DNA of 64,000 nucleotides, taken from positions 1 to 64,000 of the forward strand of contig PDHQ01000147.1 in the NCBI GenBank assembly GCA_003339415.1, written 5' to 3'. Below are positions 50,961 through 64,000 of this stretch, one piece after another (the stretch's first letter is position 1; the number at the start of each line of letters is the position of its first letter). A program made the position numbers and the translations under genes. The notes below the pieces were generated by a model. It did no database searches. It was not told the DNA's origin and saw nothing but the letters and a program-made list of their open reading frames with translations. The stretch is from Ophiocordyceps camponoti-saundersi (nom. inval.). Its lineage: Eukaryota; Ascomycota; Sordariomycetes; Hypocreales; Ophiocordycipitaceae.

Positions 50961-52826
50961 TAACTTTTATATATTCTACGGATCCCGCGCTTAAAGCGAC
51001 GCGGATACGGATTTCTTATTCTTATATTATAAGCGGACTTTACTCTTTCCGTTACCCCGTAGCGATAGCCTTAAGCTACGCCTAGAGCGACTCTAGGGGG
51101 GAGGGTAACGCTATATAGGTTAATCGTAACTACGAAAATTTTTTACTTAGAATATAACTTTACTCCGAATTATAATAAGCTTAGATTTAAGGGTTTACTA
51201 TACTTTTTACCTTATTAGAAGCTAAGGCGAGTATTAATAAGATTATTTCGAGGGACGCCTTAGTTTTTATATAAGTAATTATTAAATAAGTAGCGGAGTC
51301 CGAGAGGGTCTAGGGAGGCGCCCCCCTTACTCTAACTTTATTAATTAGTAATATTTTCTTAGCTATTACGGCCGCGGTTTCCTCTCTTTTTTATAGCTTT
51401 AAAAGGAGCGGAACTTTTTTAATATAAGCTATAATTATAGCTAAAGCGCTAGAGAAAATTATTAAAAAATAAGTTTCCTAAATAATATAAGTATTAGCTT
51501 ATAATTTACTTTAATTTTATCGCTATTTTACTTTAAGTTTAAGGCCTTAAGGTAATTATAATAAATATTAATTATAAACTTTATAAGTAAAGCTAAGCTT
51601 TTATAATAAGGAAATTACTTAATAGTAATATTATAATAATATTCTAAAATATTATTTATAAGCTTTAGTTTAATTTAAAATAATTTTATATTATTTTTAG
51701 AGAAAAGATACGCTTAATTAGTAAAAATTATACTCTTATTATAAAAAGGGTATTAGCGCGGGCCTTATAATAAGGCGGTAAAGAAGCTTTTTAAAAAAAG
51801 ATTAAGTTATCGAATAAAATTTTAGTAATATAATTATATATAAAAAGATATTATTTAGGGACTTAGTAAAGTTCTTTTATAATTATTATTAATAGCGTAA
51901 TAGATATAAACTAAATTTATAATAAAGGTATAGTAATATAAGCGAAGATTTTTAATATAAAACCTTATAAGCTAAAAGTCTAACCTTAGTAATATTTTAA
52001 ATATTACTAGCTTAAATATATTACTAAATATTATATAGTAAAGCTATAATATAGCTAATACTCCGCTTTTCCGTATATAAAAAGTAAGTTAGCTTATTTT
52101 ATAATATATAAAAAAAGATTATATTACTACCCTCTCTATTAAGGGACTTACCTTAAGTAAAGTTAATTTTACCTTAAAATAAGAGTAGCGTAAGACCGGG
52201 CGAAGGATATTTATATTTCCTAACCTTAGAGATTTATAGATCGGAACTCCGTATATACCGCCCCTCCTCCCCTTTTAGCGCTAACTAGAATCTAATAATA
52301 GCTAGGGCGGAAACGTTAAAAAGCGAATATAATAGCTTCGTCTCTAACCCCCTCTCTAAACTTATCTATAGCTTTATTACGATAATTAGGCCGCTTTTCG
52401 GAACTAGCTATTATAGGGTCTATTATAAGCTAATAAAACCTCTATATATTCCTTAATTATATTAATAAAGCCTTAATCGAATAGATTATTTAAGATACTA
52501 TAATTAAGCGTAGAGATTCGGTTTATAGTAATAATAACGCTTAGAAAGATAAGTAGCTATACGGACTTTATACTAAACCTAGACTACGCGTACTCTTATT
52601 ACCGCGGACTCTGCTCCGGAGGATATATCGGCTTCTTAATTACTTATTATTACTAAACCTATCTAAGGTATAAAGTGCCGGGTACGGACCTAGTCCGGCC
52701 CTAAACTAAAGTAACGCTTAAGGGGAGGGTTTTACTCTAAGTTCTCCGGTTTTTCCTACTCCTAGAATATATATAGGATAGTTCTAAGCTATATTAAGCA
52801 TACTAGCATATAAATATTATTATTAT
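50961..52826 (+). mobile_element. R1 retroposon copy Z, inserted in copia
   Basis: 1,866 bp, the least eroded R1 copy, with both ends. It is flanked by a 14-bp duplication AAC(T/C)TATTTTAGGT at 50,947-50,960 and 52,827-52,840, differing by one C/T change as RIP makes. It carries the 3' motif GGGTTTTACTC...GGTTTTTCC at 52,721-52,760 and a short ATTATTATT tail. A frame at about 51,420-52,000 is broken mainly by TAA/TAG, but no known domain was recognised. Confidence 0.9.
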
Positions 52827-52840
52827 AACCTATTTTAGGT

Positions 52841-53928
52841 AATTTTAATATCTTTAATATATTTTATTTATATTAAAGGACTATTATTAATAAATAGCTT
52901 TATAAGGGCTAAGGCGTTTTTAGTTTTAATCTTATCTTTTTATTATATTATAAGTTAAAGTTTTTTGCAAATAAGAGTATTCTCTTTTCGAAAAGCTTAT
53001 ATAAGATAATTCTTAAAGCCTTAAAGCTTAGAAAAATTATAGCAAACTTTTAAAAATATATTTCTTAGCTAAAAATAGCTTATTTATTTAATAGTATTTT
53101 TTAGATTTTATTTTAGATTTTTTATAGCTTTTTAAAGTAAAGAGAAATTACTATTATATAAATATAGATAAAAGTTTAATAGCACTTTAATTAGTTTAAA
53201 GTTAGGAAGATAATTAATTATCTAATAATAAAGATTTAAATAATAAAATTATTAAATATAAAAGCGCGTTTAAATTAAATTAGAATAATAATAATTTTAT
53301 AATAATAGGTTAATAATAGAATTATTTAAAAAGTAAGCAAAAGAGTAAGTAATTAAATTATTATCTACTAAGTAATAGGAAAACCTCTTCTTTAAATACT
53401 TAATTTCTTATAAATATAGTAACGTTTCTAGTTAGGAAGGGGGTTATTTTATACGCCGGAAAATAATAAATTTAAGCATATTTTTAGAAGTCTAGAAAGT
53501 ATTATAGTTAATTTAATATTTAGCTTTTTATATTATCTATTTTCGTAAAATCTAGAAACGCTAACTATAATAAGTTTATATAAGGTTTTAAAAGTTTATA
53601 TTATTCTTAGCTTTTAAAGGCCGGAGCCTTATAAAGCCTTATTTATAAGTATAATAATATATTATATTAGTGCTTTTAAGGTATATAATAATAACCTTAG
53701 TTATTTAATTATATAATAAATATAGTAAAATACTAAATTCTCCATATTATATTATAAATTAGTTATTATATTTTTATATTTATTATTTATATTCTTATTA
53801 CTTATTATAAAGAATAAAAAATATTATTAGCACTTATAAAAATTAAGTATAGTAAAAAAACTTAATATTAAAATTATTTAATTATTAATTAAGTTATTTA
53901 TAATTTTATCTTTATAAATAGCTATATT
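52841..53928 (-). mobile_element. Probable copia 5' region
   Basis: Lies beyond the R1 insertion and should continue the copia element toward gag and its 5' LTR. No diagnostic motif was found, so the assignment rests on position and on the target duplication that joins 50,960 to 52,841. It ends where the LINE inserted. Confidence 0.4.
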
Positions 53929-53942
53929 ATTTATAATATTAA

Positions 53943-56900
53943 ACTTTTTATAATAATAGGATAGGACTTATTATTTAATATTCCGCTCGCTTTAATATAT
54001 TTATTATTAAGGAGATAATAATAGCGCCCGCGGCGGCTAAGGCCGGGGCCTAAGGAGCGGGCGATACTCCTATAATTATAAATAAGGGGTCGCGGGGACT
54101 AACTAGTCCTTATAATATCCCTAGTCTAGCTAAAAGTAATATAATAATAATATCGAAATAGATAGAGTAATAGACTAAGTATAATATTCTAGCGATAGCG
54201 ATATAAAAGATACTTATAGTAAGCTTATTATAATAATACTAGCCGCGGCGTTTTCCGAAATATAGAATATTATAATAGCTTTTAAGGCTAAACTTTATAA
54301 GAAATATATAGCTACCTTAAACTAAACTATAACTTAACTTTTACTTAAAATTATTAGATTAATTAAGAAAATAGTTACTAAAGCTATATAAAAAGCCTTT
54401 CTTTTAACTATTAGCCCTAATATTAATTAAGCTTACCTTATATAAGCTTCTATAGCTACTAATAAATATATAATAATTAAACCTATTTTAAGCTACTTTA
54501 ATAAAGAAGTTACTATATTTATAAAAAATATTATAATTAATATAAATACCTTATAACTAACTTTATAAAAGATTATATAAGCTATAAATATAATTTTAAA
54601 ATATAACGCTATATTAGTAATATAATAGCTTCCTAATAAAGATATTATAGTTATATTCTATTTAGAATATAAAAGGCGAGTAGCTTTAGTTAAGTAAATT
54701 CCTATTATTTTTAATAAGGGAGCGGTTTATAACTAGAGGACTTACTTTATTATAGCGAAGAGAGTATATATAGAGGCCGCTTATAGCGACTAAAATATAC
54801 TTATATAATAAATTAAAAAAGTTAATAAAATTAAAATTACCTAAGTTTAAGCTCTCTAGCTTTATAGTAAGGGAGCTACGCGTATATACCTTATATTAAG
54901 AGTTACTAATATAATAAATATTAATAAATTTATATAAAATAAACTTATTATAAATATAGAAATCTCCTATATTAAGGTTTATAATAACGCGGTATAGCCT
55001 TAATAATATTATTAATTCGGATATATAGTAAAATATTATAATAAGTAATTACGCTATAGCTTTTATATAGCCGCGATATACTTAGAAAAGAAGGGTATAT
55101 ACTTAGCCCTAGCTAAAAATAAAGCTAGAAGCTATATCTTTTATAAAAAATACTATACCTTATAATCCCGGAACTATTTTACTTTAAAAGCGTATTAAGA
55201 TTAAGTATATAATAACTACGCTTATTAATTATATAAGTTTTAAGATTACTTATAGCTAACCTAATCTTAGTTTAGTAATAGCTTTATTAAGGTTTAATCC
55301 CGGAAGTAGTCTTTCCCGCCCCTATTATAATTATAAGCTATAATTTAATTTAATATAAATAAAAACCTTAGCTTAGTATTAAAGAGAGGCTATAGTAGGA
55401 TTAATATTACTTTTAGTGCCCGAGGAGGATAGGGAGCTAGTAAGGGACGAGAAGCCCCCTTACTTACCTTAATATAATTATAAACTTTTATCTTATCTAC
55501 TTTTAATAAAAATTAAAATCTTTTTTTAGAATATATAAAAGCGTAATTATCTTATATATATAGCGTTTTATAACTTAGTTAGCTATAATCTTATTTATAT
55601 ATAGGAATTATAATATAACTAATTCGGTTACTTATTATTTTTAAGTATTTTACTATATAAACTTATTAATTCTAATAGCTAAGTAATTCCTTATTTTTAT
55701 AAATAACTAAACTTTTCCTTTTAAACCCCCCTTACCGCTCCTAATATAATATTAATCTTTTTCTATACTTTACTTTTATTATAAATTATATCTATTTACT
55801 TACTTTTATTAGTAATTAAGTTAAGTCCCTTTTTTTAAAAGAATATTATTTACCCTAACTTTAGCTTAATAGCTACCCTCCTATATAGCGATTTTAACTT
55901 TTATTACCTATTCTAAGATTACTATAAATAGTTCTCTTTTAAGGTATTTAACTTTCTTAAGCTAGTAACCTTATACCCCTTAGTAAAATTACTTAAGAAA
56001 TATATAATAAGCGAACTAATATTATTAACTTAGCTTAAGCTACGCTTAATTACTAAGTAATATATTAAGGGAATAACCTTAACCTTATTAGCTTTAATTA
56101 TATCTTATAAGTTATCTTTATTAATATTAACTTTTATTTTAATATAACTTTAATTAAAATATAATACTCCTTTTACTTAAATATCCTTATAGCTAAGGTA
56201 TAAAACTAACTTAAACTAAACTTTTACTTTATTATAATACCTAAAAAGCTTAAAAACGTAGTCGCTTTATTTTATAACTAACTAGAAATAATAATAAAGA
56301 TAATAATATTATTACGCGTTTAAACTTACTTTATAGCGTAAAAATAATAAAACTAGGCGATAACAGCTATTATAGTAGTTATAAAAAAAGCTTAGCGCTA
56401 TTAGTATATTAATTTTACTAACTTTTATTAATAAGATTATTAAAAAGCGATAAAAGTATAGAAAATTATAATTAGCGCGGTATATTATAACGCTTAGCGT
56501 AATTTCCTTAATAATATCTTCGTAAGCTTATTAACTTTTTAAATTATAAAACGATAGGCTTAGCTATAAAGCTAGGCCGCGCTAAAGCTAATATATATCC
56601 TTATATTTTAAAAATACCTAAATTTAATATTAATAATTACTTTTTTTAATAAACTAACTTTACGTAGCTAATAATTCTTCTTAGCTTTTATTAATATAGC
56701 CTCTTTACTTATTTTAAATAATCTTTTCCCCTTTTTTTATATCGAGCGCGCTATTACTATAAAAAACGTTTATTTTGCCCTTTTCTCGATTATTTCTTAG
56801 AAATTAGCTAGCTTTAATAAGATTCTAGTTAGCTTCTTAAAAAGATATAAACCCCCCCTTATCTAAGTTTTCTAAAAAATCTTCTAAAGCTATATTAATA

Positions 56901-59900
56901 ATAGCTATTTTTTATTATAATTTAAAATCTCTAATATTATAATTATTTAGAAAATAAGTAAGCTATTAGCTATATATTATACTTTAAGTAAATATAAGCT
57001 AATTTTACTCCTTAATATAATAGGGAAAGTTTTAAAAATAATTATAGCTAAGAAGATTATATTAATAGTAAAGGAGGCTTAAATCCTCTTAAATAGCTAA
57101 ATAAGTAATAAGCTATAACGCTTTACTTATATAATAATTCTTATATTTATTAAAATAATTAAGATAATTAAAATTAAAATAGCACCGCTTTACTCCTTTT
57201 ACTAAACTTTACTAAAGCTTTTAATTATATTTTTTATAGTAAGTTAATTATTATTATAAACTACTTAAGCTTCCTTAAATAAGTTATAGTATTTATCTAA
57301 TTATACTTTATAAACTATATTTTAAGATTTAAATTTAATTATAAACTAAGTAATATTTTTCGATTTAATAAAAGGTCCCCTAAAGGTTTCTTATATTACT
57401 AGTCTTCTTTCTCTTATATATATCTTTACTATATTAACGCTTAGGCTTAGTATTAAGTCTCCTTATAATAAGATTTATAAATAATACTAATATTTTTAAT
57501 ATTAGGCGCGATAAGGCTTAAGTATTACTTTAATATTAGTATATATAGCGAATTTATAAATAATAAGCTTTAGAATATAAAATAACTTTTTAACTAGCTA
57601 AAAGTAAGTTAATATTTTTTATAAAAGTAAGGTTAGCGGATATAGCTAAGCTTTAGCTTAGAGCTATAATAATATAGCTAATATAAGAAGCGCGACTTTT
57701 AAAAGTTTAGCTATATTATAAGCTATATTAAAAATCTTACTTTTTAAAACTTACTACTAAGCTTAGGCGCTAATACTTAGCCCTTACTAAGATTATAGCG
57801 TTAATATAAAGCTATATCTTATTAAAGGTAAGGGAAATTTATATTAAAGCTATTAAGTTAGCTATCTTATTCGGTATAACTTAGTTTACCTTATTAATAT
57901 AGCTAAAAGGGAAGCTATATAGCTTTATTATAAAAACCTTAGCTATAAAATAATCTAAGTACCTCTAAGTTATTACCGAAGCTTATAAGGCTACTCTTAT
58001 TTACTATATTAAGGTAATAGCTTTTATCTTATCTTTTAACTTTTATCTTACTTATTAAATAATATATACTTATTACCGCTTATAATATACTAAAATAGTA
58101 AACTTTATTTATATTATAGTAGAAAGGGTAGCTAGGTAAATATATTATAAACGTAAAAAACGCCCTTATTAGAGAAAATACTAAGTATTTTAAAGCTTAG
58201 AGAACTTCTATATAATATAAACCGGCCTTAAGCTAGTAATAAAGCGTAGGCGACGTAACTTTAATATTTAACTTTACGATAAGTAGCTCCTCTATTAGCA
58301 CTCTAAGAAAGGAAAGTTAAAAAAATATAAGTAATTATATAGCTACCTTATAAATAAGCTATTATAGCTTAAAGTTAGCTCCGCCTTATATAAATATAAG
58401 GGGCTTCCTAACTTTATTAATATAATATTTATATAGCTTAGGATTAAATATATTAGACTTAATTTATTCCTCTAAGCTTATAAGATACTTAGGGTAATAT
58501 TAAAGCGGTACGTATATAATAATAATAACGAAATAATCTTATATATCTTTATTAACTATACTTTTACTTATAAAGATAGGCCGCTTTTTAACGCTAATAA
58601 GCGCCCGATATAAGATTAGCGAGACCTTATTAGAGCACTTAATAACTTTTAATCTATAACGTAACTTATATATTAGTTTTTTTTATTAAGGAGATTTCGC
58701 TAATTTAACCTTATATTATTATTTTATAAGGAGAAGAATAATAGAAACGCTAACCTTAATATAAACGCGTAATAATTACTATATAGTAATATATTATTAT
58801 TTATTACTTTACTAACCGCTTACTTAGCTCCGAGTTTTTATTATTTTAACTATATATAAGAATTAATTTAACCGCGTAAAACGCGGGAATATTTATAATT
58901 ATTATAGTTATAGCTATAGCCGTAGCCTTAACTATAATTATAAGTATAACTTAAAGTAATTATTACTAGCTTTTACTATTCCGTACTAAACGTAATATAG
59001 TTATTATCTAATATTATAAAATTCTTATTATTAGATTACTTATTAATAAGATTATCTTAAATAAAATTAAAAATCTCCTCGTAAGGAGGCGGCGCGGTAG
59101 CGTTATAAGCGCTTATAGCACTTTTAATAATAGCGGGAGCTTCCTTTATAGTAGGGGCGGGAGTAATATTAAATATAATAAAGTTATTAATTTCTAACTT
59201 TAACTTAAACTTAATAAGTACCGGGGTAATAAAAGTTCTAATAATAAGTAAAGGTATAGTAAAAATAGAAGGGCGGTTATAAGGCGAAAAAGTCCCTTAT
59301 AACGCTATTTTATTCTTAGCTATATAGTAAATATAATATAATTTATCTATCGCTTAATTATAAAAATTAATTAATTATATATAAAAGATATATTATTTTT
59401 AAGTTTAAGCTATAATAGCTATAATAATATAGTTAATATTAGTTAAACTCTTAATTATTTTAATAATAAGATCTTTACTAAAAGCGAGAGGCTATAAGCT
59501 TTAAAGCGGTATATAGCTAATAGCTGCTTAAATAACTTAATTAGCATAAAAGCTATTATAATACGCGATAGCGTAAGTTTCCTTAACGCGCTAAATAGTA
59601 TTTTTCTACTACCCTTATTAATATAAGACTTACCTTAAATTTACTATAACTTTAGTTTTAATTTACTAATTAAAAGTTATAGCTAAAGCTTAGCTTATAA
59701 GCTACTTTAACCGCGGCGCGAATAGCTTTTATTATAGCGGAATTAGTAATTAGCTTATATCTAATACGATTATTTATATATTTTATATAAAACGCACTAA
59801 GCTAGTTTACTTTAACTATTAGTAAATATAAACGCGTATTAAAGCTAAGTATTTATTTTACTATACTTAATAGAGATCTCTAAAGCTAATAAGTATATTA

Positions 59901-60550
59901 ATATAATTAGCGTAAAATATATTATAAAGGTAGTCTCTTTTAGCAGGTATTTTACTTTTAATATAAGTTAGCTATAAACTATATACGCACTTATAAGTTA
60001 TAAGAACTATTTATATAATTAATTTTATTAAGATTACTAATTTAATAATAGCTTACTTATTCTAATAAAAGTAACCCCCTCTTTTTTATATACCTTTAAG
60101 CTTTAAGTTACTAATTTATAAGAATAATTTCCTAATTAGAAAAACTTCCTAATTAGGAAAGCTTAATAAAAAAATATATACTTAAATATATACCGTATAT
60201 ATAAGAGGTATATAGCTATATACTAAGGGGTTAAGAGGTATATATTAAAATCTTAAAGGGGTATATATTAGTATATATAGGTAATATATACCGCTACTCT
60301 CCTTATCTCTCCTTATCTTATGTTTTTTTCCTTATCTTTCCTTATATTATATATTATTACCGTAGCTAATAGCTACTTTTTTTATACGCGTCGCGTATCT
60401 TACCTAGCCTTAAGCTAGTCGCGGTCTTACCGCGCTGCGAGGGGTTTTACCTCTTATAAGAGGGTTTTTCCTACCTAATATACCGTCGAGGTTTAAGCAG
60501 CTCTTATAGCTACTAGCGTAATAATATAATAATATAATAATAATAATAAT
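53943..60550 (+). mobile_element. Complete Tad/I-like LINE, 6.6 kb, RIP-mutated
   Basis: 6,608 bp flanked by an exact 14-bp duplication ATTTATAATATTAA at 53,929-53,942 and 60,551-60,564, with an (AAT)n tail before the right copy. The reverse transcriptase is on the + strand: at 57,375-57,500 codons read as the LINE box PQGSPxSPxLFL once TAA is taken as mutated CAA, followed by RFINNTNIF in place of the GFxDDTNxL catalytic box. Endonuclease-like sequence lies near 55,900-56,100. The 5' 0.47 kb recurs at 30,040 and 31,590; the 3' half recurs at 7,441-11,160 and the end at 5,356 and 15,205. No frame is open. Confidence 0.88.
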
Positions 60551-60564
60551 ATTTATAATATTAA

Positions 60565-61940
60565 TCTTTTCTTTATTTTTATTTTTAGCTTTTTTAGCTT
60601 TAATATTCTTATTATTATTTCTTTAATTAAAATTATTATTATTATTTTAAGGTTCCTTAAGCTTTTTTTAAACTTATTATCTTATTTTAATAGCTTTTAA
60701 GTATAGTATAATAATATAAACTTTATATTTATATTTTCTTTTAAGTAAGTTTAAGGTAATTACCTTATAGCTAGTAAGGATTCTATAATAAAAAATAGAA
60801 GCTTTAAAGCTTAAGCCCTTAAGTATAATTAGACTAGCTTTTAAATTAATTAAAAATATTTTATTATTTTAATATTTTAATTTAAAGCTATAATTATTTT
60901 ATTTAAAGTTAAAATACTTAGATTTTTATATTCTTAGCTTATTAGCTTTTATAATATATAAGTTACTTATAGCTTAATTAATTAAATACTTATAATTATT
61001 ATTAGTTTTATTTTAAGTATAGATAGCTTAGTTTTAGAATATAGAATATAGCTAATAAGCGAATATTTAAGCTTAGGTTTAAATTATTTAATATTTAGTT
61101 TTTATTTATTCTTTAAGCTATTAATATATTATTATTATAAAAACTAATAAAATTATAAGCTTAATATTAAAGTCTTAAAGGCGCTAAGTATTTATATTTC
61201 TATAAGCCTTTTTACCGCGTTTTAGGGATAATAAAATAAGAGAACGCGTAGGGCTCTTAATTCTTAAATAAGGTATCTTTTTAAGCTATTATTATAATTT
61301 TTATATAGGCAATTTTTTTAAGATTTATAGAATTAAAATAAAGGAATATTTAGGCTTTTTAATCTTAAAAAAAGCTTCCTTAATAATATTTAGTATTTAT
61401 ATTACTAAATTTAAAATTAATTATTCCTTCTAAGAAAAGTAAGCTATTTAATTCTACTTTAATATTAAACTTAAGCTAAATAAAATTAATTATTTTCTTA
61501 AAAGTATATTAGTTAACTTATTAGCTATAAGGAGTATAATAATAATTATAAAAAGCGTAAATAAATATATTATATATTTTAATTTATATTAAAAAAACTC
61601 GATTATACTTAGAATAGGTACGCACTTATAAATAATAGTAAGTTATTTATAAATTCGTAATTAGCTTAAAAATTCGGCTTAGGGCTATAGCGCTCTAGCC
61701 CCTTAACTAAGGTAATAGCGGACGCGAAAAAAGAAGGCGTAGTAGGAGGAATCCGAATAACCTTTAAGCGTAATTAAGCGCGGGGCTAGCTAAGTTTACC
61801 TATAATCTAGTTAATAATAAACAAAATATAGGAAACTTATAAGAACCTTTTTAAGTCTTTTTTAATATCTTAATAAAATAATTTATATAATTTTATTAAG
61901 CTTTATTTTAATAAATTTATTTTAACTAATTTAAGCTATA
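60565..61940. other. Unassigned RIP-mutated DNA with a GC-richer patch
   Basis: AT-rich sequence interrupted by the LINE on its left. A GC-richer patch lies at 61,670-61,790 (for example TAGCGCTCTAGCCCC). It may be the 5' untranslated part of the LINE that follows, but no repeat partner for it is in the window. Confidence 0.35.
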
Positions 61941-61949
61941 ATAGAATAA

Positions 61950-64000
61950 TATATAAACTAACTTAGATAGGAGTTAAAATATATAAAATTAGCTAAAACT
62001 AAAGCTTTATATATAAAAGATATAAAATATATTATTATTAAGACTTTATAAGAAGTATTTTTATAAATATTACTAGTAAATTAAATATTAAAAATATAAA
62101 TATAAGTTATATTACTTTTATAACCTTATTTTAAACTTAAGAAATAAATTTTATTTTAATATTAAAAGGAAATTATTATATATTTTAATAATATTTTAGA
62201 TAATATTACTAATAAAACTTTTAAAAATATAATATAAGCTATTAATTATACTTTAAGGATAATATATTATTTAGCTATCCGCTACTTTAATAATAAGGAT
62301 ATAGCTATTATATTTAACTTTAATATTATAAAATTTATTTAAGACCCTTTTTAGGTTAAAACTATTTTTAAATTAGACGCTATTATTACTAACTACTTAT
62401 ATAATATTATTACTAAAAAGCTTCCTTTTACTTTAGCTATAAGAGATTAGGATAATCTTATTATAAAAATTATATAAGTTAATAAAGTTATTTTTACTAA
62501 GCTTAAAGCTTTAAAAGCTATATTAAAATCTACTTAGATAATAGTTATTATTAAACTTATTTCCCTTACTAACGCTAATTAACTTTATAATTATAAACTT
62601 ATAATAAAAATATAAATCTTTAAGATAAAACTTTTTTTAGATTTTATCCGATTTTATTAATCTTATAACTATTATTATTTTAATTATATTACTAAGTTTT
62701 ATAAGTATACTAAGCTTTATAGTAAATATAATATTATTATATATAAAACTAAGGCTAAATATAAGGTAAGATAGGATAAATACTTATATATATATATTTT
62801 ATATAATAGAAATTACTTAGCTTAGTTAAAGCTCTACCTTATAGCTATTTAAAAATAAAATAAAGCTTATACTTATTATAAATAATAGCTTATATAATTT
62901 ACTAAACTTAGTATATAGTTAGTAATACTTTTTTATATATAATTTACTTAGGAATTAGTCCTTAAGTCCCCGTAATAGTTTACCGCTAATAGGAAGTATT
63001 ATAAACTTATAAGTAGCTCCTAGCTAAAGCTATCTTTTAAAATATTAGTTAGCGGAGATATATTAGGAGCTATAAAACGCTAGATTAAGCGTAAAAAAAG
63101 CGTATTTTTATTAAACTTAAGATAATAACCCCTTAAGTAAACTTAGATTATAATAAATATTAATAAACTTACTTTTATATTATATTAAATAGATAGCTTT
63201 ATTAAGACTAATATTAAACCTCTAACTATATTAGCCTTTACTAAGATTTAAATTAGAGCTACTATTAAGGCTTTTTGCAAAAATAATAAGAATATAATTA
63301 TTATTACCTTTAACTCCTCCTTATATATTTAAGAATCCTTTTTTAGAATATTAATAAGTAACTTAACTTAGTATAGCTAGCTTTTTATAATATATATAAT
63401 TATAATATTATTACTTTATAAAAAATAATATATTACTTAGAAGCTAGTTCGCCCTTTTTTAAAACCTTACTTTATAAATTTATTTTTATAGTAAATAAGC
63501 GGCTATATATATCTATAAGCGCTATAGCGTTTTAAATTAGTTACTTATTATCGGTAAGAATTAAGCTAGAGTTAGCTTCGCTTTTAAACTAAAAAATATT
63601 TTAATATACTCCCTTTTAAATTAAGCTAAATAAGGCTACCTTTCCCTCCTTCCTAAGTTAAAGCTAAAAATAAAACGAATCCTTTTTAGGGACTTTAACT
63701 TATATTATTTATTATAAGATAGCTACGAATAATACTTTAATAACGCTAATTAGCTTATCTAAGAAACTTTTAAACTTAACTTCTTACTTTTTATTTTTAA
63801 AAGTAAATATATTAAAATATTTTATAGCTATTAAAATAATATATTAAATTTAGTTTAAGCTATAGCTAAGCTTTATACTATATATATAATATTAGACTTT
63901 AACTTTATAAAATTTAAATATATTTTTTAAATACTTATAATTAGTATATAAAATATTAACCCCTTTACACTTAAGCTATATAAAGATAAGCTAATCTAAA
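61950..64000 (+). mobile_element. Second LINE, 5' half (ORF1 and endonuclease start), cut by window
   Basis: On the + strand, sequence near 62,650-62,780 resembles a decayed CCHC zinc-knuckle region of a LINE ORF1 (YYYFNYITKFYKYTKLYSK, with tyrosine where cysteine would be expected: TGT to TAT is the RIP change). At 63,690-63,900 the endonuclease block reads DFNLYYLL, equivalent to GDFNLHHxLW, and NNILNLV, equivalent to the TxLDLV motif. It differs from the 53,943 LINE. The reverse transcriptase would lie beyond the right edge. Confidence 0.65.

Overview
The window looks like heterochromatin from a filamentous ascomycete (Pezizomycotina). About 61 of 64 kb is extremely AT-rich. CpA and its complement TpG are almost absent, TpA is greatly enriched, and long stretches have no ATG. 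This is the signature of repeat-induced point mutation (RIP), a fungal process acting on duplicated DNA. Class and species cannot be fixed from the sequence.

The one non-mutated part is a GC-balanced island at about 33,985-36,300. It holds two intron-containing housekeeping genes arranged tail to tail. VMA9 (V-ATPase subunit e, 3 exons, 78 aa, + strand) lies at 34,203-34,584. ARV1 (ER sterol/lipid homeostasis protein, 4 exons, 287 aa, - strand) lies at 36,026-34,878. Simple ORF reading breaks both genes up; they appear only when short GT-AG introns with CTRAY branch points are spliced out.

The rest is a nested pile of dead retrotransposons. Left of the island: a (TAA)n tail and 1.85-kb retroposon 'R1' (1-1,975); gypsy remnants (about 2,000-4,694); a second R1 (4,971-7,302) that itself carries a LINE 3' fragment; a LINE copy on the - strand (about 7,441-11,160); an R1 inserted in an R1 (11,217-14,957); a 9-bp tandem array (15,952-16,201); gypsy-1 (about 16,210-20,563, continuing at 29,275-29,892), split by a complete gypsy-2 (20,569-29,269) that is split in turn by a 1.78-kb short LTR element (25,500-27,275); then LINE 5' fragments and inverted-repeat sequences up to 33,955.

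Right of the island: gypsy-2-related and LINE-like fragments (36,685-40,440); a second, opposite-strand gypsy-2 copy (41,281-about 44,670); a second short LTR element (44,878-46,653); a Ty1/copia element on the - strand (46,659-50,946, probably continuing past 52,841); another R1 (50,961-52,826); a complete 6.6-kb Tad/I-like LINE (53,943-60,550); and the 5' half of another LINE running off the right edge.

Most insertions keep exact target-site duplications (5 bp for LTR elements, 12-15 bp for R1 and the LINE), so their order of arrival can be read directly. R1, the LINE and a third family share a 3'-terminal motif, which suggests R1 was moved by LINE-type machinery. No new enzymatic system was found. 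The most informative points are the intact gene pair inside a RIP desert and the uncharacterised R1 family.
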